64,000 nt of DNA. It comes from UBA7067 sp051880615. Lineage in GTDB: Bacteria > Bacillota > Clostridia > Oscillospirales > Acutalibacteraceae. Each line of letters begins with the position of its first letter. The first letter of the stretch is position 1. The position numbers and the translations under genes were made by a program. The stretch is taken from contig JBJEOH010000061.1 in the NCBI GenBank assembly GCA_051880615.1, forward strand, positions 132,560 to 196,559, given 5' to 3'. This document shows positions 23,020 through 30,491 of the stretch, one piece after another. Below the pieces are notes generated by a model. The model did no database searches. It saw nothing but the letters and a program-made list of their open reading frames with translations, and was not told the origin of the DNA.

Positions 23020-25455
23020 TTGAAAGTATCAAGATTGCCGCTAAGGCATACTGATGACAGAAAATTCAAGCTTCTTGCTTTTTTTCTGCCTATGGCTATG
23101 GCGCTTATAATGTTTTTGCCGTTTCTGATATACGACTACGGTCTGTTTCTGTATTACGGCGACTTCAATGTTCAGCAGATTCCGTTCTATCAGATGATTC
23201 ACGACACTATTTTAGGCGGTAATATCGGCTGGAGCCATACTACTGATTTAGGCGCAAATATCATAGGATCTTACACATTCTATAACCTCGGCAGTCCGTT
23301 TTTCTGGGTGACTTTTCTGTTCCCGAGCGAGGCTGTGCCGTACCTTATGGCGCCGCTGTTGATTTTAAAAATGAGCTTTGCTTCTCTCGGCGCTTACCTT
23401 TTTATGCGCCGATATGTGAGGGACAAAAACTTTGCCGTTATCGGCGGCATACTCTATGCTTTTTCGGGCTTCTCGATTTACAATATCTTTTTCAATCACT
23501 TCCACGAGGCGATTTTAGTCTTCCCGTTCCTGCTTGCGGCGTTGGATGAATATATGGAAACTCAGCGCAGGGGAATTGTGGCTGTGGCGGTGTTCTGCGC
23601 CTGCCTGTTCAATTACTATTTCTTTGTTGGTCAGGTTGTTTTCGTTGTGATTTACTGGTTTTTGCGCGTTATCACAGGCGGCTATAAAATCAACCTGCGC
23701 AAGTTTATACGGCTTGCCGCCGAGGTGCTTATCGGCTTTGCAGGAACGGCTGTTCTGCTTGTGCCAACCGTATTGGCGGTAATGCAGAACCCGAGGGTTT
23801 CAAACGCACCGGAGGGCTGGAATGCTCTGCTTTACAATCCTGCGCAGAGATATATGCACATCTTCACAAGTATGTTCTTTCCGCCCGATATTCCGGCAAG
23901 ACCGAACTTCACGCCGAATTCCGAGTCAAAATGGGCGAGTATTTCGCTTTATCTGCCGCTGTTCGGTATGACGGGTACAATAGCCTTTTTGCAGTCAAAG
24001 AAATACACAAACTGGATTAAAAAGCTGATTGTGCTTTTGCTTGTGTTCGCGTTTGTGCCGATTCTCAACAGCGCGTTTCAGATGTTCAACGCAGTTTACT
24101 ATGCGCGCTGGTTTTATATGCTCACGCTCATAATGGCGCTTGCAACAGTCAAGTCGCTCGACAGTGTAAATATAAATTGGAAGAGAGCGTTTTGCTGGTC
24201 TACCGTTATCACGCTTGCGATTGCCGTCGGTATCGGCTTTATGCCGCATACTGAGCAGGACAGCGAAACAAAGCAGGATGTTACAACCTACGGACTTATG
24301 GAGTACCCCGACAGGTTCTGGGCGTATGTTGCAATATCGCTTATCTGCCTTGCACTGCTTTTTGTAATTATCAGGCTTTGCCAAAAGGACAAAAAGAGCT
24401 TTGTTAAAGTATGCTACTGCACTGTGTGTATCGTCAGCGTTGCAACATCAATGTATATTCTCACGCTTGGCAAGGCTCACGGATATGACACGCATAATTA
24501 TATAATTCCGTATGTAATAAATAAACAGGACGAAATAAGACTGCCCGATACCGACACTGCACGCTCCGACTTCTACGAATGTATGGACAATGCGGCGATG
24601 TTCTATCAGATTCCGACTATACAGGCGTTCCACAGCATTGTGCCCGGCTCGGTTATGGAGTTTTACCCGACTGTCGGCGTTACAAGAGATGTAGGCTCAC
24701 GCCCCGAAACAACGGTTTACGGACTGAGGAGCTTTTTGTCGGTTCACTGGCTGTTCGATTATGTTGAGGACAGCGACTCGTTTGAAAGTGCCGGCGGCGA
24801 CAGGAAAATGCCGGGATATGAGTACTACGGCAGAATGAACGGCTATTCGGTTTATGAAAATAAATGCTATATCCCGATGGGATACACATTTGATGAATAT
24901 ATCTCAAGGTCGAACTTTGAAAATATTAGCGTGAGCAAGCGACACTTGGCGCTGTTAAAGGCGATGGTATTAAGCGACGAGCAGATAGTAAAGTATTCCG
25001 ATATTATAGGCGACGGTCTTACAGACGGCGAGGATTTCAGCTACACCGAGGCGGAGTATTACGCAGACTGCAAGAGCCGAAAGGAGCTTACCTGCAAAAG
25101 CTTTGAGTACACAAACTCAGGCTTTAACGCGACTGCCGATTTGACAAATGAAAAGAGCGATAAGCTGATGTTCTTCTCAGTGCCGTATGAGGGCGGTTGG
25201 AGTGCAACCGTAAACGGCGAAAGTGTTGATGTTGAAAAGGTCAGCATTGGCTTTATGGCTGTGAGGGTAAAGGCAGGTCAGGTCAACGAGATTGAGTTTA
25301 CCTACAAGACCCCGGGCTTGACGGTCGGCTTGATTATCAGCGGTGCGGCTGTGCTGGCGTTTGCGCTGTATATGATATTCTTCAAGGGTAAGCAGGAGAA
25401 GAATAAGCCTGCACGCAGGAGCTTTTTGATAGTGAAGAGAGAAAAGAAAAGATAG
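23020..25455 (+). CDS. YfhO-family polytopic membrane protein
   Basis: The 811-residue protein starts at TTG 23020, behind GGGAGGTT. It has about 13 membrane segments plus a large extracytoplasmic C-terminal domain, as in the YfhO family (GT-C-like fold). The region after the first helix contains DFNVQQIPFYQMIHD, with Asp and Gln residues typical of the catalytic first loop, and FNHFHEAILVFPFLLAALDE further on. In Firmicutes, YfhO-type proteins transfer sugars from lipid carriers onto wall polymers such as teichoic acids. A similar role fits the downstream LicD-TarI-TarJ-LCP genes. The acceptor is unknown. A 160-base leader with a GCGGCTTGCCC/GGGGTAGGC hairpin precedes it. Confidence 0.85.
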   Translation: MKVSRLPLRHTDDRKFKLLAFFLPMAMALIMFLPFLIYDYGLFLYYGDFNVQQIPFYQMIHDTILGGNIGWSHTTDLGANIIGSYTFYNLGSPFFWVTFLFPSEAVPYLMAPLLILKMSFASLGAYLFMRRYVRDKNFAVIGGILYAFSGFSIYNIFFNHFHEAILVFPFLLAALDEYMETQRRGIVAVAVFCACLFNYYFFVGQVVFVVIYWFLRVITGGYKINLRKFIRLAAEVLIGFAGTAVLLVPTVLAVMQNPRVSNAPEGWNALLYNPAQRYMHIFTSMFFPPDIPARPNFTPNSESKWASISLYLPLFGMTGTIAFLQSKKYTNWIKKLIVLLLVFAFVPILNSAFQMFNAVYYARWFYMLTLIMALATVKSLDSVNINWKRAFCWSTVITLAIAVGIGFMPHTEQDSETKQDVTTYGLMEYPDRFWAYVAISLICLALLFVIIRLCQKDKKSFVKVCYCTVCIVSVATSMYILTLGKAHGYDTHNYIIPYVINKQDEIRLPDTDTARSDFYECMDNAAMFYQIPTIQAFHSIVPGSVMEFYPTVGVTRDVGSRPETTVYGLRSFLSVHWLFDYVEDSDSFESAGGDRKMPGYEYYGRMNGYSVYENKCYIPMGYTFDEYISRSNFENISVSKRHLALLKAMVLSDEQIVKYSDIIGDGLTDGEDFSYTEAEYYADCKSRKELTCKSFEYTNSGFNATADLTNEKSDKLMFFSVPYEGGWSATVNGESVDVEKVSIGFMAVRVKAGQVNEIEFTYKTPGLTVGLIISGAAVLAFALYMIFFKGKQEKNKPARRSFLIVKREKKR

Positions 25456-25471
25456 AAGAGAGGAAGAGTAG

Positions 25472-25513
25472 AGTGGTCAGTGATTAGTGATTAGTGATTA
25501 GTGGTCAGTGTTG
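25472..25513. repeat. Heptamer tract with unit AGTGATT/AGTGGTC
   Basis: Units AGTGGTC, AGTGATT (three times), AGTGGTC and AGTGTTG follow without a break. The unit differs from the common AGAGTGG but the 7-base period is the same. The gap 25456-25775 otherwise holds the 116-bp element copy 4. Confidence 0.85.
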
Positions 25514-25542
25514 ACAGTGAACGGAAATTGTGAAACGAGGTT

Positions 25543-25658
25543 GTAGGGAACTGGCTTGCCTGTTCCGGTTCGGATTGATGAATGTTATACTCTATTCTGA
25601 TTTTGCTAAAAATCGCAATATCTGCCACTATCCCGGAACGGTCAAGACCGTTCCCTAC
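25543..25658 (+). repeat. 116-bp palindromic intergenic element, copy 4
   Basis: Termini and arms as in copy 1. The left arm is GGAACTGGCTTGCCTGTTCC, with one mismatch in the stem. Confidence 0.9.
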
Positions 25659-25775
25659 GAACTGACAGCCTTACAAAGAGCAAATTAACGAGCAAATAAT
25701 TAATTCAAGAACACGAGTAACAGTCATAGGATTTTTAACTATATATAACAATCTAAAACAACGGAGATGATTATT

Positions 25776-27140
25776 TTGGCATTTGGCGAAAAAATACTTA
25801 ACTACAAAGACGATATATTAAACGACTTAAAGGAGCTTGTTGCGATTGAGTCGGTTTCCTCGCAATCGCCCGACGAGGCAAAGCGTGCGCTTGAATTTAT
25901 GCTTAAAAGAGCGCAGGAAATGGGGCTTGAAACCGAGAGCGTTGAGGATATTGCAGGTCATGTTCAATACGGCAGCGGCGGTAAGCTGTGCGGTGTGCTC
26001 ACTCACCTTGATGTAGTTCCGGCAGGCTCAGGCTGGAGCAGCAACGCTTTTGCTCTTTCAAGGCGTGACGGCAGACTCTACGGCAGAGGTGTTGCTGACG
26101 ACAAGGGTGCGGCGGTTGTTGCGCTGTACTGCTTGAAGGCACTCAAGGACGAGGGTGTAATCGGCAAAAACACACTGAGAGCTATTTTCGGCACAAGAGA
26201 AGAGGTCGGAATGGAGGACATGGAGGCTTATTTCAAGGCTCAGCCTATGCCCGATATGAGCTTTACGCCCGACTGTGACTATGGCATCTGCGTAAGCGAA
26301 AAGGGAATAATGCAGCTTGAAATCTCTGCTCCCGACAACGACGGAACATTCCTGAATGAGTTCCGCGCAGGAAATGCAGTCAATGCCGTTCCCGACAAGG
26401 CTTATGTTCTGCTCGACTGCTCCGAGTCCGACGAGCATCAGCTCTACCGCTTTGCAGACGCAAAGACTAATGTTGACTTTGAGTTCAAATACACCATAGA
26501 CGGTATGATGATAATTGCAACGGGCAAGGCTTCTCACGCCTGTGAGCCGCAAAACGGCGTAAACGCGGCGGCTCAGCTGATTGACCTTTTGACCTCAAAC
26601 TTCGGTTACAGAGGACTCGGCTCGCTTATTGGCTTTATCGACTCTGCAATCGGCGTTGAAACCAACGGCAATTCGCTTGGTATAAAGATGCGTGACAGTG
26701 CGTCAGGCTCACTGTCGCTTTGCTTAAGCACCGTAACTGTGACCGAGAATTCCGCAAAGGCTACGATAGATGTTCGCTATCCCGTTACAATGGACAGCGA
26801 GGCTATATTATACAGAATACGCAAGGCGACTCAGAAAGAGGGACTTAGCGTGAAAGTCATCTGTCACCACAAGCCGCTGCATTTAAGCGAGGATTCGCCG
26901 CAGATTGAGCTGCTCAAAGGCTCATACAGGGAGATAATGGGCGAGGAGCCGAAGCTTTTCTCAACAGGCGGCGGCACATATGCACGCGAGCTTGGCGGCA
27001 ACGGCGTTGCGTTCGGGCCTGTTTTCCCCGATGATTACAGCAATATGCACGAGTGCGACGAGTCGCTCGATGAGGAAAAATTCTTCCTGCACGCTCAGAT
27101 TTGTTTGCAGGCTATGTATGATATGATTAATTTAGAGTGA
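25776..27140 (+). CDS. M20 family dipeptidase, PepV/Sapep-like
   Basis: The 454-residue product (starting MAFGEKILNYKDD) matches the PepV/Sapep branch of M20 metallopeptidases: LTHLDVVPAGSGW (about 80-92), GRGVADDKGAAV (about 108-119), FGTREEVGMEDMEAY with the catalytic Glu pair, and a C-terminal TGGGTYARELG and PDDYSNMHECDES. It cleaves dipeptides in the cytoplasm with two zinc or manganese ions. TTG 25776 was chosen because GGAG lies 9 bases upstream; ATG 25767 would sit directly against that site. No operon partner is apparent; repeats flank both sides. Confidence 0.92.
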   Translation: MAFGEKILNYKDDILNDLKELVAIESVSSQSPDEAKRALEFMLKRAQEMGLETESVEDIAGHVQYGSGGKLCGVLTHLDVVPAGSGWSSNAFALSRRDGRLYGRGVADDKGAAVVALYCLKALKDEGVIGKNTLRAIFGTREEVGMEDMEAYFKAQPMPDMSFTPDCDYGICVSEKGIMQLEISAPDNDGTFLNEFRAGNAVNAVPDKAYVLLDCSESDEHQLYRFADAKTNVDFEFKYTIDGMMIIATGKASHACEPQNGVNAAAQLIDLLTSNFGYRGLGSLIGFIDSAIGVETNGNSLGIKMRDSASGSLSLCLSTVTVTENSAKATIDVRYPVTMDSEAILYRIRKATQKEGLSVKVICHHKPLHLSEDSPQIELLKGSYREIMGEEPKLFSTGGGTYARELGGNGVAFGPVFPDDYSNMHECDESLDEEKFFLHAQICLQAMYDMINLE

Positions 27141-27161
27141 AGAGTGGAGAGTGGAGAGTGG
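27137..27161. repeat. Short heptamer tract
   Basis: AGAGTGA-AGAGTGG-AGAGTGG-AGAGTGG immediately after the peptidase stop codon. Confidence 0.85.
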
Positions 27162-27171
27162 AAACGAGGTT

Positions 27172-27287
27172 GTAGGGAACAGGCTTGCCTGTTCCGGTTC
27201 GCTCTTATGAATGTTATACTCTATTATGATTTTGTTTAAAATCGCAATATCTGCCACTATCCCGGAACGGTCAAGACCGTTCCCTAC
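27172..27287 (+). repeat. 116-bp palindromic intergenic element, copy 5
   Basis: Perfect left arm GGAACAGGCTTGCCTGTTCC and right arm GGAACGGTCAAGACCGTTCC. Same orientation as copies 1, 2 and 4. Confidence 0.9.
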
Positions 27288-27348
27288 GAACTCACAGACT
27301 TGTTACGAGTTTTTCTTTATTCAAAGAGCAGCGTAGCTGCGACACCCA

Positions 27349-27411
27349 ACTCAAAACTCTAAACTAAAAACTAAAAACTCCACACTCAAACCTAAAAACT
27401 CAAAACTCTAT
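27349..27411. repeat. Heptamer tract, unit ACTAAAA/ACTCAAA
   Basis: Nine 7-base units (ACTCAAA, ACTCTAA, ACTAAAA twice, ACTCCAC, ACTCAAA, CCTAAAA, ACTCAAA, ACTCTAT) fill the space before the next gene. The period is strict while the sequence drifts. A GCAGC-GTA-GCTGC hairpin (about 27328-27340) precedes it. Confidence 0.85.
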
Positions 27412-27426
27412 CCAAATGGTGATTTT

Positions 27427-28239
27427 ATGACGGCTAATTCAATTATCAAAAAGCAGACAAGGGGATACCTACAGGGCAGCTGGGCGGCTTTGGCGGCAGC
27501 ATTTCTTGTTATATTCGTGCCGCTTTCGCTTGCAAGCGCTATTGAAACCGTGATGATTTTCTTTGGTCTGGACGGTCTGTCGGTGACAGAGCTTCTGCAA
27601 AAGGCTGACAAGGATATGACGCTTACAATCGCTTATGCATCGGTTGCAGCGGTAATACTTCTTGTGTTTATTTTTTCACTGCCGCTTTTGTCGGGCTTTT
27701 TCAGAATGTCGGCGGCTGTCGCAAACGGTGAAACGGCGCAGTGCAGCGACTTGTTTTACTTCTTTGAAAAGGGAAAATACGCCGACGCACTCGGCTTTAA
27801 TATGAGCCTTGCAGTGCGCTGTCTTTTGTGGACGGTGCTGTCGTTCCTGCCTGCGGCTGCGTGTGTCGTTGTGCAGAAAATGGGAATACTCGGCTCGCTT
27901 TCGTGGATGACGACGATTTTAGGCGTTCTTATGATGACGCTCGGCGTTGTGCTGTCGGTTGTGCTTAATTCAAGATATTTCCTTGCGCAGTACCTTTTTG
28001 TGACGGCTGACGGACAGGGTGAGCAGGCAAAAAACGCCATAAGGATTTCGGTTAAGCTGATGAGGGGCAACAGGAAAAAGTATCTGTCACTTCTTGTTTC
28101 GTTCCTGCCGTGGATAGCACTTACATTTTTTGTTTTGCCTGCTCTTTACACAGTGCCGTATATGATGGTCAGCTTTGCGAACAGCGCAAAGTGGATTTGC
28201 GGCAATGCCGCAGAGTGGAGAGTGGAGAGTGAAGAGTGA
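27427..28239 (+). CDS. DUF975-like polytopic membrane protein
   Basis: The 270-residue product has five to six hydrophobic segments (about 18-42, 60-90, 130-150, 156-182, 215-240). The C-terminal pattern with AKNAIRISVKLMRGNRKKYL, then a membrane helix ending VPYMMVSFANSAKWI, resembles DUF975 integral membrane proteins of Firmicutes. Function is unknown. The last nine residues (about AAEWRVESEE) and the stop codon are encoded by a GCGGC-AAT-GCCGC hairpin and the AGAGTGG heptamer tract that follows, so repeat insertion has replaced or extended the native C-terminus. The glycosyltransferase gene begins 16 bases later. Confidence 0.65.
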   Translation: MTANSIIKKQTRGYLQGSWAALAAAFLVIFVPLSLASAIETVMIFFGLDGLSVTELLQKADKDMTLTIAYASVAAVILLVFIFSLPLLSGFFRMSAAVANGETAQCSDLFYFFEKGKYADALGFNMSLAVRCLLWTVLSFLPAAACVVVQKMGILGSLSWMTTILGVLMMTLGVVLSVVLNSRYFLAQYLFVTADGQGEQAKNAIRISVKLMRGNRKKYLSLLVSFLPWIALTFFVLPALYTVPYMMVSFANSAKWICGNAAEWRVESEE

Positions 28240-28250
28240 AGAACGGAGAA
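28199..28250. repeat. Hairpin plus heptamers overlapping the gene end
   Basis: GCGGC-AAT-GCCGC (28199-28211) is followed by AGAGTGG/AGAGTGA units. Codons for the last residues of the DUF975-like protein lie inside it. Confidence 0.85.
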
Positions 28251-28255
28251 ACACT

Positions 28256-29317
28256 ATGCTTATTTCACTTTGTATAATTGCATACAACGAGGAGCGCGCG
28301 CTTGAGCGGCTCTTTGATGATATAAAGGCGCAGAGCTTTCCTAAGGACAAGACCCAGCTTGTGCTTGTCAACAGTCGCTCAACCGACAGCACTCGCCGCA
28401 TTATGGAAAGCTTTGCCGAAAACAACAGTGAGTATCACAGTGTAATCGTTGTCAACTGCCGCAAGAGGTTGCAGGCGGCGGCTTGGAACACTGCGATAAC
28501 GCACTCAACGGGCGATATTATAATCCGCCTTGACGCTCACAGCACAATCCCTGCCGATTTTCTGGCGCGCAATGCGTCGGTAATTGAAAGCGGCGAGTAT
28601 GTCTGCGGCGGTGCAAGACCAACTAAAGCAGAGAACGAAACGCCGTGGCAGCTTACTCTGCTTGCGGCGGAGGAGTCGATGTTCGGCAGCTCCTTTGCAA
28701 GCTACAGGCGTGAAAGCGATGAACGGCGATATGTGGATTCTCTGTTTCACGGCGCTTACCGCAGGGAGGTTTTTCAAAAGGTTGGCGGCTTTAACGAGCA
28801 GCTCGGCAGAACCGAGGACAACGAGATGCACTACCGTATAAGGCAGGCCGGGTATAAAATCTGCTGTGATCCGAGTATAAAATCGTTTCAGTATATACGC
28901 AGCAGCCTGCCGAAGATGATAAAGCAGAAGTTCGGCAACGGCTTGTGGGTAGCCCTGACTCTCGGCATCAGCCCCAAGTGCATTTCAATCTTTCATTTTG
29001 CGCCGCTGTGCTTTGTTTCAGCGCTCATAATTTTTGCTATAACCGCTTTATTCGGCTTTGCACTGCCGCTTATTGTGCTTTTGTGCGTGTATGGCCTTTT
29101 TGATTTGCTGATAACGGCAGGTGCGTTTTTCTCAGAAAGAAAATATCCGCACTTCCTGCTTTTGCCCTTTGTTTTCCCGATCCTTCATCTGTCCTACGGC
29201 ATAGGCAGTCTTTGGGGACTTATTAAAATGCCGTTCTGGGCGCCTGACGCACGGCGAAAGTCGAAAAGAGGAATCGAGAGAGTTAAGCGGCGCATAGCTC
29301 CGCAGAGTGGAGAGTGA
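28256..29317 (+). CDS. GT2 glycosyltransferase (ExoA-like)
   Basis: The 353-residue product begins MLISLCIIAYNEERALERLF at ATG 28256, behind CGGAG. It is a GT-A fold family 2 enzyme with a DxD-like RLDAHSTIP (about residue 88), a GAYRREVFQKVGGFNEQLG acceptor loop and TEDNEMHYRIRQAGYKI (ED motif). Two to three C-terminal membrane helices (about 245-320) follow, as in ExoA of succinoglycan synthesis. It should transfer a sugar from a nucleotide donor to a lipid-linked acceptor at the inner membrane face. Its C-terminal residues (APQSGE) and stop are repeat-encoded. The next gene is LicD, consistent with surface polysaccharide assembly. Confidence 0.9.
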   Translation: MLISLCIIAYNEERALERLFDDIKAQSFPKDKTQLVLVNSRSTDSTRRIMESFAENNSEYHSVIVVNCRKRLQAAAWNTAITHSTGDIIIRLDAHSTIPADFLARNASVIESGEYVCGGARPTKAENETPWQLTLLAAEESMFGSSFASYRRESDERRYVDSLFHGAYRREVFQKVGGFNEQLGRTEDNEMHYRIRQAGYKICCDPSIKSFQYIRSSLPKMIKQKFGNGLWVALTLGISPKCISIFHFAPLCFVSALIIFAITALFGFALPLIVLLCVYGLFDLLITAGAFFSERKYPHFLLLPFVFPILHLSYGIGSLWGLIKMPFWAPDARRKSKRGIERVKRRIAPQSGE

Positions 29318-29355
29318 AGAGTGGAGAGAGAAGAGAATAAGGGAGAAAGCTGACT

Positions 29356-30231
29356 ATGGGGAACAAAAACAACATACAGCCTGTTAAGCTTGACAGAGAT
29401 ACAATACGGCGTTTGCAGCTCAAGGAGCTTGACGCGCTTATATATTTCAAGGAGTTCTGCGACGAGCATAATCTGCTCTTTTACTTCTGCGGCGGCTGCT
29501 GCATAGGCACACTCAGAAACGGCGGCTTTATCCCTTGGGACGACGATATTGATGTTTTTATGCCGAGGAGCGACTATGAACGCTTGCCGAAGCTTTGGAA
29601 GAAGTATTCAAAAAATCCGCGATTCCTGTGCCTTAAAACAGACGACGAGGTTTTTACGGGCAATATTTTCACTACTATTGTTGACACCTCTGCTACCTGC
29701 GTTAAGATGAATCAGGTTGACATTGATGTTCCGCACGGTCTTGTGATGGATGTTTTTCCGCTTGACGGCTGTCCTAAAGGCTTTAAAAGAAAAATGCAGA
29801 AGCTTTGGGCGATGATTTACGCTCTGTTTTTGGCTCAGGTTGTGCCTGAAAAGCACGGCGGAATGATTGCGCTCGGCAGCAGGGTGCTGCTTGGGATTTT
29901 CCGAGGCGATAAAATCAGGAGAAAAATCTGGCGGCTTGCCGAGCGAAAAATGTCGCAATACAAAATTGAGGACTGTGACTGTATAACCGAGCTTTGCGCA
30001 GGGCCAAAGTATATGTCGCTTGAATACCCGAAGGAGATTTTTGCAAGCGCAACCTTAAAGGAATTTGAGGGGCTTATGATGCCGATACCCGTTGGGTACG
30101 ATACATACCTCAAAATGGCGTTTGGCGACTATATGAGCGTGCCGCCCGAAAGCGAGCAGATTCCGCACCACGATTTATATTCTCTTGACTTGGACAAGCC
30201 GTGCGGCACGAAGTGCCGCAGAGGAGAGTGA
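29356..30231 (+). CDS. LicD-family phosphotransferase
   Basis: The 291-residue protein has the LicD/fukutin nucleotidyltransferase-like core: LKELDALIYFKEFCDEHNLL, CCIGTLRNGGFIPWDDDIDV (DxD metal site, about residues 51-70) and MPRSDYERL, then HGLVMDVFPLDG. LicD enzymes move phosphocholine or, in the FKTN/FKRP branch, ribitol or glycerol phosphate from a CDP donor onto a sugar. CDP-ribitol genes TarI and TarJ are encoded 2.4 kb downstream, so ribitol-phosphate transfer is the favoured inference. The last residues (CGTKCRRGE) and stop come from a GCGGCAC-GAA-GTGCCGC hairpin and heptamer repeats. Confidence 0.88.
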   Translation: MGNKNNIQPVKLDRDTIRRLQLKELDALIYFKEFCDEHNLLFYFCGGCCIGTLRNGGFIPWDDDIDVFMPRSDYERLPKLWKKYSKNPRFLCLKTDDEVFTGNIFTTIVDTSATCVKMNQVDIDVPHGLVMDVFPLDGCPKGFKRKMQKLWAMIYALFLAQVVPEKHGGMIALGSRVLLGIFRGDKIRRKIWRLAERKMSQYKIEDCDCITELCAGPKYMSLEYPKEIFASATLKEFEGLMMPIPVGYDTYLKMAFGDYMSVPPESEQIPHHDLYSLDLDKPCGTKCRRGE

Positions 30232-30387
30232 AGAGTGAAGAGTGAAGAGTGAAGAGTGGAGAGTGGAGAGTGAAGAGTGGAGAGTGGAGAGTGAAGAGTG
30301 GAGAGTGGAGAGTGAAGAGTGGAGAGTGGAGAGTGGAGAGTTAAGAGTTGTGAGTTAAAAGTTGAGCGTTAAGAGTTGAGAATTAGG
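30203..30387. repeat. Long heptamer tract with starting hairpin
   Basis: The hairpin GCGGCAC-GAA-GTGCCGC (30203-30219) overlaps the licD 3' end. About 23 units of AGAGTGA/AGAGTGG follow, with degenerate units (AGAGTTG, TGAGTTA) at the end. This is the longest such tract in the window. Confidence 0.92.
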
Positions 30388-30491
30388 AATGTGCGGTTAG
30401 TCAATTCTCAAAATTCAAAGAGCAGCGCAGCTGCGACAACCATATCTCCACTCTTAACTCTACACTCTGATAAATATTCGGAGGAAACATT

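Noticed and set aside
25767..25775. ATG 25767 as start of the PepV-like gene
   Set aside because: The Shine-Dalgarno GGAG touches this ATG directly; the TTG at 25776 has proper spacing.
30220..30390. CRISPR array
   Set aside because: The repeat period is 7 bases with no unique spacers, and no cas genes are present anywhere in the window.
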